Positions 1-8,797 of a stretch of DNA of 64,000 nucleotides are shown here, piece by piece. A program made the position numbers and the translations under genes. The DNA is from Psychrobacter arenosus (lineage in GTDB: Bacteria; Pseudomonadota; Gammaproteobacteria; Pseudomonadales; Moraxellaceae). The stretch is taken from contig NZ_LR884459.1 of assembly GCF_904848165.1 (NCBI RefSeq), forward strand, positions 1,860,001 to 1,924,000. Reading direction: 5' to 3'. Below the pieces are notes generated by a model, which saw only the letters and a program-made list of their open reading frames with translations, had not been told where the DNA came from and ran no database searches. Positions within the stretch are counted from its first letter, which is position 1, and the number at the start of each line of letters is the position of its first letter.

Positions 1-1
1 T

Positions 2-919
2 GAAGGCTTCCGTCGTGATGCGCACCCAATGGCTATCATGGTCGGTGTGGTCGGTGCTTTATCTGCGTTTTATCATGAAGGTCTAGATGTGAGCGATGAG
101 CGTCATCGTGAAATCACAGCTATCCGCCTAATCGCTAAGATGCCTACGCTTGCCGCTATGAGCTACAAGTACTCGCGTGGCGAACCGTTCATGTACCCAC
201 GTAATGACTTTAACTACGCGCAAAACTTCCTATATATGATGTTTGCGACGCCTGCCCATGTAAACTACAAAGACAATCCTGTGCTGTCAAAAGCTATGGA
301 TAAAATCTTTACCCTACACGCAGATCATGAGCAAAACGCATCGACTTCTACAGTCCGTCTTGCAGGCTCTACAGGCGCTAACCCTTACGCTTGTATCGCT
401 GCTGGTATCGCTGCACTTTGGGGACCATCACACGGTGGTGCCAACGAAGCTGTCCTAGAAATGCTAGACGAAATCGGTACGGTAGAAAACGTGCCTGAGT
501 TCATGGAAAAAGTGAAGCGCAAAGAAGTCAAACTAATGGGCTTTGGTCACCGCGTTTATAAAAACTTTGACCCACGCGCTAAAGTCATGAAAGAGACTTG
601 TGATGAAGTTTTAGAAGCTTTAGGCATCAACGATCCTAAATTGGCTCTAGCCATGAAGCTAGAAAAAATTGCTTTAGAAGACCAGTACTTCGTTGAGCGT
701 AACCTGTATCCAAACGTCGACTTTTACTCAGGCATCATCTTGAAAGCCTTAGGTATCCCAACGTCAATGTTTACGGTTATCTTTGCTCTAGCCCGTACTG
801 CAGGTTGGATCAGCCATTGGTTAGAGATGCACAGCGCACCGTTTAGCATTGGCCGTCCACGCCAGCTATACACGGGTGAGAAGCGTCGCGAATTTGTCAA
901 AATGGAAGACCGTAAGTAG
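2..919 (+). CDS. gltA: Citrate synthase (5' end outside window)
   Basis: Condenses oxaloacetate and acetyl-CoA to citrate, the entry step of the TCA cycle, in the cytosol. The reading frame is open from base 2, so the N-terminal part lies upstream of the window and the first ATG seen here is internal. The catalytic region is clear: [14 protein letters not shown] carries an active-site histidine, [16 protein letters not shown] carries the catalytic aspartate, and [12 protein letters not shown] lies near the C-terminus. It matches the hexameric type II enzymes of Gram-negative bacteria. A strong terminator follows 40 bp after the stop, so this is the end of its transcript. Confidence 0.97.
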   Translation, partial: EGFRRDAHPMAIMVGVVGALSAFYHEGLDVSDERHREITAIRLIAKMPTLAAMSYKYSRGEPFMYPRNDFNYAQNFLYMMFATPAHVNYKDNPVLSKAMDKIFTLHADHEQNASTSTVRLAGSTGANPYACIAAGIAALWGPSHGGANEAVLEMLDEIGTVENVPEFMEKVKRKEVKLMGFGHRVYKNFDPRAKVMKETCDEVLEALGINDPKLALAMKLEKIALEDQYFVERNLYPNVDFYSGIILKALGIPTSMFTVIFALARTAGWISHWLEMHSAPFSIGRPRQLYTGEKRREFVKMEDRK

Positions 920-956
920 TCGGTTAGCCCTTTTATCATAATACAAATTTTTGCGT

Positions 957-990
957 TAAAAAAATCCCGCTATCGAGCGGGATTTTTTAT
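957..990 (+). terminator. Rho-independent terminator of gltA
   Basis: Inverted repeat AAATCCCGCT/AGCGGGATTT with a 4-nt loop and a T-run on the plus strand, just after the gltA stop. The A-run on the other side suggests it may also work for the minus-strand lipoprotein gene that ends at 1054. Confidence 0.85.
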
Positions 991-1053
991 GGTTTGGCCT
1001 AAACATGGTTTGGCCGAAATTATGACCTAACTAGCGCCGTTATTTAGCAGCGG

Positions 1054-2064
1054 CTATTTATCAAACTCTTTAAGCATTTTTTCATACTTAGCAATTTGCT
1101 CATCGTAGCCTTCGATGGTCTCATTAAACTTGGCCAATAAAGCTTCAAACTCTTGCTGCTGTTCAATCTTCATAGTTTGCATATCTTTGACCTGCTGCGC
1201 TTCAATCTGGCGCCAAATCTGATGCTGCACAATCAGTCGAGCTAGCGCTGGGCTCTTATCGCTCAATTGTCTTGCCAACTCTGGCTCTTCAAACAAATCA
1301 GGTAGCAGCGTGGTCACATTAATAAAGGTATCGACCTCTTCTGCTGACAACGGGTCTGATTGATAAATCGCAGCAAATGCTTGGCGATATCGAGTTTTAA
1401 TTTGCGCCGCGTCTAAGATTTCTGGTGCTCGGGGCTCCAGAGTTACTTTTTTCAAGACGGTCAGATCTCGCTCGCCAACTTCTGTACTTAGGGAGTCCGG
1501 ATTACCTGCCTCTGTCCCTTCAGTGATCATAGTAGCTACGTCAGCTTTCGGCGTTGCATTATTACTAGGTATGGCTGTAGCTGCAGTCGTCGCGGGCTCT
1601 GTAGTAGTATCCGCTGCTGTATTAGGCGGCGTATTGGCGCTTGCCGTTGCTTCGGTAGACTCAGCTAATGGCTCAGTAGCGCTTTGTGTTTCCGGATGCT
1701 CGGCAGCATCGGCCGCTTGTAAAGACTCATATTCGGCTTGCAGTCGCTGTTGCAGGCTGAGCATTTGCGCCACAAATTTTTCTTCATAGGCATCGATCTG
1801 CGCTTGGGCTTCAGCGCTAGGCTTAGTTTCTAAAGCCACATCACCATTTTCATCTTTTGGTTTATCTTCGCTAGAGACGACTTTATCATTGGCATCGGGG
1901 CCAGGTTGGCAACCGCTTAGCGCGCCTAAACTCAACACTAGCCCTAAAGTCATAGCTTTGGGGGTTAGCGTAGCCCACGAGCTGTTCACAGCCACAGTAG
2001 AGGCCGCTGCCTGTGAGTCAATCGACTGATGCGACTTGCGCAAGGGCAATATATTCCTAATCAC
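1054..2064 (-). CDS. Putative lipoprotein of unknown function
   Basis: Not recognised as a named family. The start at 2064 is GTG with AGGA about 9 nt upstream. Met38 is an alternative that would give a more normal signal peptide, since a hydrophobic stretch (about 38-50) runs into LSGC with Cys52 as lipobox cysteine. After it comes a low-complexity, Ala/Thr/Glu/Pro-rich linker (about 55-190), which suggests a spacer between membrane anchor and folded part. The last 130 residues are charged and helical and end in a likely coiled coil (about 295-336). It probably sits in the periplasm, anchored to a membrane. It is a single gene, convergent with gltA. Confidence 0.7.
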   Translation of the reverse strand: MIRNILPLRKSHQSIDSQAAASTVAVNSSWATLTPKAMTLGLVLSLGALSGCQPGPDANDKVVSSEDKPKDENGDVALETKPSAEAQAQIDAYEEKFVAQMLSLQQRLQAEYESLQAADAAEHPETQSATEPLAESTEATASANTPPNTAADTTTEPATTAATAIPSNNATPKADVATMITEGTEAGNPDSLSTEVGERDLTVLKKVTLEPRAPEILDAAQIKTRYRQAFAAIYQSDPLSAEEVDTFINVTTLLPDLFEEPELARQLSDKSPALARLIVQHQIWRQIEAQQVKDMQTMKIEQQQEFEALLAKFNETIEGYDEQIAKYEKMLKEFDK

Positions 2065-2320
2065 GGTAAATTCCTAATGAGGGCTTATGGTAGCAGCATT
2101 ATGCTCAGCCGTTATAGTGATTGTTATATTATAACAATAGCAACTTATATTTTTATTACAGCTGCTATGACTACACGTTTATTCTCGTTATTTATTATTA
2201 AAGTAGCACGTTTAAGGTTAATGATTGCAACCTATAGCGCTGCTATTATAGGCTTTGCTTATTCTTGGTTCCGCCTTTCTGATGACCTATGGCTTATCTT
2301 AGTTAGCAACTCCCTATCTA

Positions 2321-2866
2321 TCAATCACTCTCTGACTTTGCCGCCAACGCTAAAAAAGGAATGCATTGTTGCCAAGGTCGACAGTCCTGACCACGCTGTC
2401 GTCGGATAAAATAATCTTGCACCATCCGCGCCTGCTGCTCAATCCCATAGGCAAAGAAAGACTTACCGGACTCTAAGACATAATCATAGCGGCGGTTTAT
2501 TAGCGCGCCACGCACCACTTTTAAGCCCTGTTGCAATTGCCAAACGTGGGTCAATTCATGAATCAACCAACTTTGTTTGCTCAAGGACTCTTGGGAGAAA
2601 TCTTCCGTCCAATCTTCAGGATGAAAAAAGATATTGCCATTAGGGCTCACGGCATAATTTTTTAGCACCCACCAAGCCGTTTTTAATTGCACGTCTTGCA
2701 AATTAATATGCTCGGCAAAGACACTGTGTGCCAACGCCTTCTCGCCTTGCGTCAATGGGCGCGACTTTGGGGATTGTCGGTGCAGGCGGCAAGCGCTCCT
2801 AAAGTCCGTAACGCTTTGCATCACTCTAGCTGACCATTTAGATGCTGAGGCTGTTTTTCTATTCAT
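2321..2866 (-). CDS. HELTH-motif metallopeptidase-like protein (Vgr/Rhs-associated type)
   Basis: A 181-residue protein with the zinc-binding style motif LIHELTHVWQLQQG in its middle, where HExxH would supply two zinc ligands and the catalytic glutamate. The context before it (GEKALAHSVFAEHI, then NIFFHPEDW) matches a family often annotated loosely as Rhs/Vgr-related protein in Proteobacteria, although no secretion-system genes are nearby here. No signal peptide or membrane segment is visible. Substrate and role are unknown, and peptidase activity is inferred from the motif alone. It stands alone on the minus strand, 256 bp before the lipoprotein gene start. Confidence 0.65.
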   Translation of the reverse strand: MNRKTASASKWSARVMQSVTDFRSACRLHRQSPKSRPLTQGEKALAHSVFAEHINLQDVQLKTAWWVLKNYAVSPNGNIFFHPEDWTEDFSQESLSKQSWLIHELTHVWQLQQGLKVVRGALINRRYDYVLESGKSFFAYGIEQQARMVQDYFIRRQRGQDCRPWQQCIPFLALAAKSESD

Positions 2867-3042
2867 CAGGCTGTTACCATGCTCATTGCGCTTTATCCGA
2901 ATTCTATAATAATCTAACTGCGACTGCCTTAATATAAACTAGGTGCCTATTAACATAACCTAAATTGCAATAAATAGGGCATTTGCTTAAGCTAAACTTT
3001 ACTTTATTCCTTATTTATTCTCTTAATTTCATTGAGTATATT

Positions 3043-4341
3043 ATGGCAAACCCTTCTGACATGCCCTTAGCAGGACGTATGCGGCCTAAGGCGTTGGCTG
3101 AAGTCATTGGACAGACCCATTTGCTAGCACCAGGTGCCCCGTTGCAGCGATTAATCGAGCAAGGTCATTTACCCTCTTTGATCCTGCATGGGGAAGCCGG
3201 TATTGGTAAAACCACCATTGCTATGCTATTGGCGGATGCTGTAGGCCGGCCCTTTCACGCGTTGTCCGCCTTAAATACCGGGGTGAAACAACTGCGGGAA
3301 GTGCTGGAGGCGGGTAATGGCAATGCAGGTGGCTTTAGCTTTGCGTCACCAGTGGTTTTTATTGATGAAATTCACCGTTTTAATAAAGCCCAACAAGATG
3401 CGTTATTAGGCGCTGTCGAAGCGGGTGATATCACACTGATTGGCGCTACCACTGAAAATCCGTCTTTTAGCGTCAATAATGCCTTGCTATCACGCTGCCA
3501 GGTCTATCGTTTAGAGCCGTTAGGCAGGGAGCAGATTGCTCTAGTGCTTGAGCGTGCTATTACTACCGATACGGTTTTAAAAGACCTTAATATCGAGCTA
3601 ACAGCCACTGACTTTATCAGCCAAATGGCGCACGGAGATGCCCGTAAGGCGTTAAATCTGTTAGAGCTTGCTGTGCAAACTGCCGACCCTAAAAGCGCCC
3701 CTATCGTCGTCGATGCCGACCTAATCGCTAGTGTGGCGCAAACGGCAATGGTGCGTTACGACAAAGACGGCGAGCAGCACTACGATATGGTTTCAGCCAT
3801 GATTAAATCGGTGCGCGGCTCAGACCCCGATGCGGCACTTTATTGGATGGCGCGGATGTTAGTTGGTGGCGAACCTGCTGATTTTATTGCCCGCCGCCTG
3901 GTTATTCTCGCCTCTGAGGATATCGGTAATGCCAATCCCAATGCCCTTTTGCTTGCCGATGCTGCCTTACGCAGTGTGCAGTCTATTGGCATGCCCGAAG
4001 CGCGCATTATTTTAGGTCAAGTCATCGTTTATTTGGCGACCAGTGCTAAGAGCAACAGTACCTATAAGGCGATTAATGCCGCTATGCAATTGGCGCAAAC
4101 TGACGCTTCTCCAGTACCGCTACATCTACGCAATGGAGTCACTAAGCTGATGAAATCGCAAGGTTACGGCGAAGGCTATGTCTACCCGCACGATTATCCC
4201 AATCATTATTATCCGCAAAGCTATCTGCCTAATGAGCTGCAGGGCACTACTTTTTATCAGTATGCCGATAATAAGCGCGAGCAGCACAGCCAACAGTTTA
4301 TGGCTTGGCTTAAATCGCAATCCGCCAGTAATGAGTCTTAG
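3043..4341 (+). CDS. rarA: Replication-associated recombination protein A (MgsA/RarA)
   Basis: AAA+ ATPase of the RarA/MgsA/WRNIP1 family, which acts at stalled replication forks and binds SSB and DNA ends. Walker A is GEAGIGKT (residues 50-57), Walker B is FIDEIH (106-111), sensor 1 is GATTENPSF (134-142), and the C-terminal tetramerisation region includes [16 protein letters not shown]. The frame is open from a TTG at 2983, but the extra 20 residues are hydrophobic and not family-like. The ATG at 3043 gives [15 protein letters not shown], the usual RarA N-terminus, and a length of 432 residues, normal for the family. Confidence 0.95.
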   Translation: MANPSDMPLAGRMRPKALAEVIGQTHLLAPGAPLQRLIEQGHLPSLILHGEAGIGKTTIAMLLADAVGRPFHALSALNTGVKQLREVLEAGNGNAGGFSFASPVVFIDEIHRFNKAQQDALLGAVEAGDITLIGATTENPSFSVNNALLSRCQVYRLEPLGREQIALVLERAITTDTVLKDLNIELTATDFISQMAHGDARKALNLLELAVQTADPKSAPIVVDADLIASVAQTAMVRYDKDGEQHYDMVSAMIKSVRGSDPDAALYWMARMLVGGEPADFIARRLVILASEDIGNANPNALLLADAALRSVQSIGMPEARIILGQVIVYLATSAKSNSTYKAINAAMQLAQTDASPVPLHLRNGVTKLMKSQGYGEGYVYPHDYPNHYYPQSYLPNELQGTTFYQYADNKREQHSQQFMAWLKSQSASNES

Positions 4342-4771
4342 CAGCTGAAATAAGTAGCTGAAATAAATAACGATAATAGTGATTCATAGCTTATTTTTTA
4401 CATTAGGTTAGTACAACTTAAGGCTGATGAGGATAAAGTGTTTATGATTTCTGCGGTTGGGTTAGCGCTCTAACTCTATTGTAATGCCCCACAAGTAACA
4501 GATTAGAATGGGCATCTTTGCGTTAACCCCTTACAATCTAACCCTATTGCCCTCATAATTAACCCATACCTATTTTAATACGGTAATGAGTGCGCCTCAT
4601 TTATCGAGTTTGCTTTAGAAAATTGCTAACGATATTGATTGAACTATTATTAAAACGCTATTTTTAAGAGCAACTTTTCATACGCCCTTGTAACTAAATA
4701 GACACTTTTAGATCAAGCTATTTAATCAATAGCGACCCCTAACTAAAAACTTTACTGACAAGAGATTCCTC
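4342..4771. other. 430-bp spacer rarA-ribBX with nested inverted repeats
   Basis: No ORF is convincing here. The segment 4459-4544 is bounded by GGGTTAG and CTAACCC, and inside it ATGCCC (4484-4489) can pair with GGGCAT (4510-4515), so a two-level RNA fold is possible. I looked for the conserved FMN riboswitch core that often precedes ribB genes and did not find it. The rest is AT-rich and probably holds the ribBX promoter. Confidence 0.5.
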
Positions 4772-5881
4772 ATGGCTTTAAATACAATTCCTGAAATTAT
4801 TGACGATATTCGTGCCGGTAAGATGGTCATCTTAATGGATGATGAAGACCGCGAAAATGAAGGCGATATCATCATGGCCGCCACCCATGTGCGTCCTGAA
4901 GACATTAACTTTATGATTACTCATGCCCGTGGTTTGGTGTGTCTGACTTTATCCGAAGCCCGCTGCCAGCAATTGGCTTTGCCGCTGATGTCGGACCGCA
5001 ACGAAGCCAAATTTAGTACGAACTTTACGGTCTCTATTGAAGCCGCTGAAGGCGTTACCACTGGTATCTCTGCCGCTGATCGTGCGCGTACCGTACAAGC
5101 CGCTGTAGCCGCTACGGCGAAGGCAGAAGACATCGTACAACCTGGTCATATCTTCCCTATCATGGCGCAAAAAGGTGGGGTGCTACACCGCGCTGGTCAT
5201 ACTGAAGCAGGCTGTGATTTAGCGCGCTTGGCCGGTCTTGAGCCTGCTGCGGTCATCGTTGAAATCATCAATGCTGACGGTACTATGGCACGCCGCGATG
5301 ATTTAGAAAAATTTGCAGCTGAGCACGACTTAAAAATGGGTACGATTGCCGATTTAATCACTTATCGCATCGCCAATGAGCAGACGGTCGAAGAAGTTGA
5401 AACGCGTGAATTCAATACTGAGTTTGGTCCCTTCACTTTGCACCGTTTCCGCGAGTACGGCGCAACGGAAACCCATATGGCCTTGGTTAAAGGCGATTTA
5501 AGCGCGGGCGTGAGCACTATCCGTGTCCATGGCTTCCATCCGCTTAGAGATTTATTCGCTGCCCAATGTGATGAGACGGGCCGTAGCGGTTGGAGCGTAC
5601 AAGCAGCATTAAAAGAAATCAGTCAATCTGAGCGTGGAGCATTGGTGTGGATTGGTAACCATGACCCTATCGATTTGGGCGCAGTGTTGGACAAGAGTGC
5701 CAACAACCAATCGGTAGCTACCATTACTGAGCAGCCTTATCGCAGCATTGGCGTGGGCGCACAGATTTTACGTCATCTAGGCGTGCGTGATATGCGTCTG
5801 TTGTCTTCACCGATGAAGTTCCATGCGCTATCAGGCTTTGATCTTAACGTGATTGATTTTGTGAATGCCCCTAGCGTTTAA
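4772..5881 (+). CDS. ribB: 3,4-dihydroxy-2-butanone-4-phosphate synthase with degenerate GTP cyclohydrolase II domain (RibBX type)
   Basis: Converts ribulose 5-phosphate to 3,4-dihydroxy-2-butanone 4-phosphate plus formate for riboflavin synthesis. The N-terminal RibB domain (about 1-200) has the acidic metal-binding loop DDEDRENEGD (23-32) and the HTEAGCDLARLAG motif. The C-terminal part (about 206-369) aligns by pattern with GTP cyclohydrolase II, but the three zinc cysteines of active RibA enzymes (C-x10-C-x-C) are absent: this stretch reads VHGFHPLRDLFAAQCDE. It therefore resembles the RibBX fusions whose second domain has lost cyclohydrolase activity, and a separate ribA should exist elsewhere. 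The start ATG has AAGAG upstream. A terminator follows. Confidence 0.9.
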   Translation: MALNTIPEIIDDIRAGKMVILMDDEDRENEGDIIMAATHVRPEDINFMITHARGLVCLTLSEARCQQLALPLMSDRNEAKFSTNFTVSIEAAEGVTTGISAADRARTVQAAVAATAKAEDIVQPGHIFPIMAQKGGVLHRAGHTEAGCDLARLAGLEPAAVIVEIINADGTMARRDDLEKFAAEHDLKMGTIADLITYRIANEQTVEEVETREFNTEFGPFTLHRFREYGATETHMALVKGDLSAGVSTIRVHGFHPLRDLFAAQCDETGRSGWSVQAALKEISQSERGALVWIGNHDPIDLGAVLDKSANNQSVATITEQPYRSIGVGAQILRHLGVRDMRLLSSPMKFHALSGFDLNVIDFVNAPSV

Positions 5882-5956
5882 GAAATTCTAGACCGCTTTT
5901 ATCCATCGTAATAAATTACGATAAAGCATTGTCAAAAACCGCTATAAAAATTAGCT

Positions 5957-5998
5957 GTAAAAAAAGCGCCAAACGATTCAGTTTGGCGCTTTTTTATT
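5957..5998 (+). terminator. Rho-independent terminator of ribBX
   Basis: A perfect 14-bp stem AAAAAGCGCCAAAC/GTTTGGCGCTTTTT with a 6-nt loop and T-run. It is symmetrical enough to also serve the convergent thioesterase gene that ends at 6056. Confidence 0.9.
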
Positions 5999-6055
5999 GA
6001 GTAAAATCAGACGGAGAAAATAGCTAGCTTCATTATGATATTAATAGGGCTAAGA

Positions 6056-6526
6056 CTATTCTATAGTCACTGACTGACCTGAGGTTTCAAAATTGCTAAT
6101 TTGCTGACGCTCCTGCTCACTCCAAGAGACTTTCTGCTGCGTTTTGGCGTCTAAACGTACCATGACCGCTTCACCAGTAGCCACGATAGCTTGTTGATAA
6201 TGGCTGTAGAAAACATAGCTGGTCACCATGCTGCTAGCCCCTAGATGCTTACAGCGCACCCCTATTGATAAAGTATCCGGAAAGACCACAGGCAACATAT
6301 ATTGGCAGCTAGAGTGGGCTAGGACGACTTGGATATCCTCATTAAATAAGTTGATGGCTTCTAAATAAGCGATACGCGCAGACTCGGCATAACGGTAGTA
6401 AACGACGTTATTTAAATGGTTCAGCGCATCCATATCGCCCCAAGCTACGATTTGCTTAAACACAATGGGATAGTCTGAAACGGAAGGATGGCTAGCAAGG
6501 TTTTGTGGGTCAGTAGCGTTGGGCAT
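6056..6526 (-). CDS. Acyl-CoA thioesterase, hotdog fold (4HBT/YbgC type)
   Basis: A 156-residue single hotdog-fold protein. The motif AWGDMDALNHLNNVVYYRYAE (about 28-48) is the 4HBT signature, with the catalytic aspartate in GDMD and the helix that follows. Members hydrolyse acyl-CoA thioesters. The substrate cannot be told from sequence, and no pal/tol genes are near, so the true YbgC role is not supported. It is a cytosolic protein without a signal peptide and is monocistronic between the ribBX terminator and the haem operon. Confidence 0.85.
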   Translation of the reverse strand: MPNATDPQNLASHPSVSDYPIVFKQIVAWGDMDALNHLNNVVYYRYAESARIAYLEAINLFNEDIQVVLAHSSCQYMLPVVFPDTLSIGVRCKHLGASSMVTSYVFYSHYQQAIVATGEAVMVRLDAKTQQKVSWSEQERQQISNFETSGQSVTIE

Positions 6527-6705
6527 AAATACTCGCAGAATTGTATATTAAAAACAGGGTTAGGCACGGAAGTCGAATGCGTCGCGCTGCTGTTAATAAG
6601 AAGGTTTATAGCAGCTGGCTCAATAGTCTGAACCATTATACCGCTTCCAGTCTAATGCCATAGCTTAGCTAAAAAAGGGTTAATTAGCATAAGCCAACAA
6701 GACGC

Positions 6706-7764
6706 TTATTTTTGCTTAGGGAGTTTAGCGTTGTCCAATACTTGCGTGGTAAGTAGCGTGGTCTGCTTAGGCGGATCCGCCAACAGCTTATTCAACCAAT
6801 TAACCGCATCTTGCATGGTGGCTAAATCCTCCAACTCTATGGTTTCTGCTTTAGGTGTCGGCGCGCCTGTAGCCGGTCTCTGGCTTAAGTTACGGGTAGC
6901 TTTGGCTGTATCCGCTAATCGATCTGTACTCGTAGTTGTTAGCGGTTGTAATTGCGCTTTTGCCTGTTGCAGATACATCAATAGCAGAGCATTATCGCGC
7001 ATATTACTGGCCTGCATCGCTAGGTTTAGCGTCATGATAGTCTCGTGTACTAGCACCTCATCAGTGGCCAGTTGCGCCGTACTTTGCGCCTTTGGTTTGG
7101 ACTGACGATCTTGTTGGGTGGTCGAGGGAGAAGCCACTGCTGTTTGCGGGGTTACTTGCTCGCGCAAAAAGGTTTGAATATCGGCAATAGCTAGATTTTG
7201 GAGCTGCCAAGAGCTTGGTTGCGTGCTTTGGGCCTGCAGGCGCTCGATATCTTGCTCTAAGCTTTGTTTAATCACAATCGTCAAAGCAGGTGCAATCTCA
7301 TTGCTCTTCTGCGACAACTGCCAGTGTAAACCACGCAGTAAGGAGACCACTGCCTTATAATTGCTGTCGGTCAGCAAACGGTCTGCCGCTTGCAATTGGA
7401 TACGCAGCATCTCTAGCTGGTTGTGCGCCTGACTGCCCTCTGGTTGCGGTTGGCTGGGCAAAGACTGCTGGCTTATCGCATACAGCCGATCATCCATCTC
7501 ATTTAACCGCGTGCCCACTTGCTCACTATTTTGTAGGCGCGTCTGCACTTCTTGCTCAAAGCGCTGTTGTGCTAGCACCATCCACACCACCATAGCGACC
7601 AATAATAAAATGACCAGCCACTGTATCCAGAGCAGCAGCTGACCCGCTTTACGGCGCTGTTGTCGCGGGGTCATAAGCTCGCTAGGTTCGGTTAGCGGTG
7701 CTGAGGTCGGTGAGGGCTCAGCAGCCTTTTGCTGCGCCTCATCGGGTGTTGGTTCAATAGCCAT
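6706..7764 (-). CDS. hemX: HemX-like membrane protein of the haem operon
   Basis: The third gene of hemC-hemD-hemX, 18 bp after hemD. HemX-family proteins are often labelled uroporphyrin-III C-methyltransferase, but no SAM-dependent methyltransferase motifs are present here. The protein has a Pro/Glu-rich cytosolic N-terminus, one transmembrane helix (about 44-66, LLLWIQWLVILLLVAMVVWMV), then a long helical periplasmic part with coiled coil (about 66-120) and TPR-like content. Family knowledge suggests a scaffold or regulatory role in tetrapyrrole synthesis, not proven. The C-terminal 80 residues include a Pro/Thr-rich linker (about 280-300). Confidence 0.85.
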   Translation of the reverse strand: MAIEPTPDEAQQKAAEPSPTSAPLTEPSELMTPRQQRRKAGQLLLWIQWLVILLLVAMVVWMVLAQQRFEQEVQTRLQNSEQVGTRLNEMDDRLYAISQQSLPSQPQPEGSQAHNQLEMLRIQLQAADRLLTDSNYKAVVSLLRGLHWQLSQKSNEIAPALTIVIKQSLEQDIERLQAQSTQPSSWQLQNLAIADIQTFLREQVTPQTAVASPSTTQQDRQSKPKAQSTAQLATDEVLVHETIMTLNLAMQASNMRDNALLLMYLQQAKAQLQPLTTTSTDRLADTAKATRNLSQRPATGAPTPKAETIELEDLATMQDAVNWLNKLLADPPKQTTLLTTQVLDNAKLPKQK

Positions 7765-7782
7765 ACAACCATATCCTGCAAG

Positions 7783-8697
7783 TCAAAGAGAGGAAGCGAG
7801 CTTGGCCACGGCAGCCACAATAGTTGCCGGATCCAGAGACTCTACTTGATAATAAGTTAGCTGATGCTCGTGCAAGAAAGCGGCCAAACGATCCCCTAAG
7901 ACAATATAGTCAAAATCTGCCAGTGTTAGGGCGCCATTGGTCTGACTATCCGCCGAATGCTCCGTTAATTCCGGCTTAGCTTCTATAGCTTGAGTCGTCG
8001 CCACTAAATGCCGCCAGTATTCAAAAGCGGCACCACTACTGATAATCACGACCGGCGCCTGCGCCTTCTGCTGAGTGGCCTCGGGCTGGGACAAAAGATA
8101 ATGGCTTAGCCATTGCTGATACAGCGGCGCACTGGTTGGCGGCCAAATACGCTCATACCAAGCAATACTATCGACATTAATAGCGCGTTGTCGCAAGGTT
8201 TCGACCAACAGTCTACGACCACCAAGCCCTCGCCACATCAACACCTGATCGCTAGCTGTTAACGCGGCGATGAGTGGCATTTGTAACATGCCTTCATTAT
8301 TGGCAATAAGCGGCTGCGCTACCGTCAAGCCATGCTTACGCAGCACAGCAGCCGTAGCCTCCCCTACTGCAATAATCTGACTGGGGGGCGACTTGGCTGC
8401 GATAGTATTGGCTGCGCCATCAGCTACTGTATTATTCAATTGTAGCGCTTGCTGCCAGTACGCAATGGCCATCGCTGCTGCAGTAGGACTAACGACCACA
8501 GTCACCGTATAAGCACCACGCAACCACCGCTGCATTAACAGCTCATCATGGCGACTGGCCTGCCGTGGTTGCAAGGTCAACAAGGGCAACTCAACCACCG
8601 TATAATTGCTAGCCGCTAAAGCCGCACTTAGGGATGCCGCCCGCTCTATAGGGCGCGTATTAATGACCACTCTTGCAGAAGATGTTGTTGCACCCAT
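7783..8697 (-). CDS. hemD: Uroporphyrinogen-III synthase
   Basis: Cyclises hydroxymethylbilane with inversion of ring D to give uroporphyrinogen III. The family is poorly conserved. Recognition rests on VVINTRPxxRA at the N-terminus, LPLLTLQPR, the two-domain length of about 304 residues, the motif IAVGEATAAVLRKHG, and above all its place between hemC and hemX. The frame is open from a GTG at 8706, but the ATG at 8697 is the more natural start (MGATTSSARVVINTRP). An insert rich in Glu/Ala/Ser (about 225-250) makes it longer than the E. coli enzyme. Confidence 0.9.
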   Translation of the reverse strand: MGATTSSARVVINTRPIERAASLSAALAASNYTVVELPLLTLQPRQASRHDELLMQRWLRGAYTVTVVVSPTAAAMAIAYWQQALQLNNTVADGAANTIAAKSPPSQIIAVGEATAAVLRKHGLTVAQPLIANNEGMLQMPLIAALTASDQVLMWRGLGGRRLLVETLRQRAINVDSIAWYERIWPPTSAPLYQQWLSHYLLSQPEATQQKAQAPVVIISSGAAFEYWRHLVATTQAIEAKPELTEHSADSQTNGALTLADFDYIVLGDRLAAFLHEHQLTYYQVESLDPATIVAAVAKLASSL

Positions 8698-8797
8698 ACC
8701 AGCCACTATTTACTCACTAAACCAATAATCACATTGCATTAGACACTACGGGATAACTATCTTTGGTTAAAATGAACAAAGACAGAGCAAGCCTAAA

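Noticed and set aside
2029..2409. Plus-strand open frame of 126 codons between the lipoprotein and the HELTH gene
   Set aside because: It overlaps the starts and ends of two better genes, has no ribosome binding site, and its composition looks like a translated AT-rich spacer.
2983..3042. TTG start for rarA
   Set aside because: The 20 extra residues are hydrophobic and not seen in the family. The ATG at 3043 gives the usual N-terminus.
4342..4771. FMN riboswitch before ribBX
   Set aside because: The conserved RFN core (AGGGTGAAATTCCC and the GAC-rich parts) is absent. Only simple inverted repeats are seen.
6445..6636. Minus-strand frame overlapping the thioesterase start
   Set aside because: It is a shadow frame with no ribosome binding site, and the thioesterase frame has clear family motifs.
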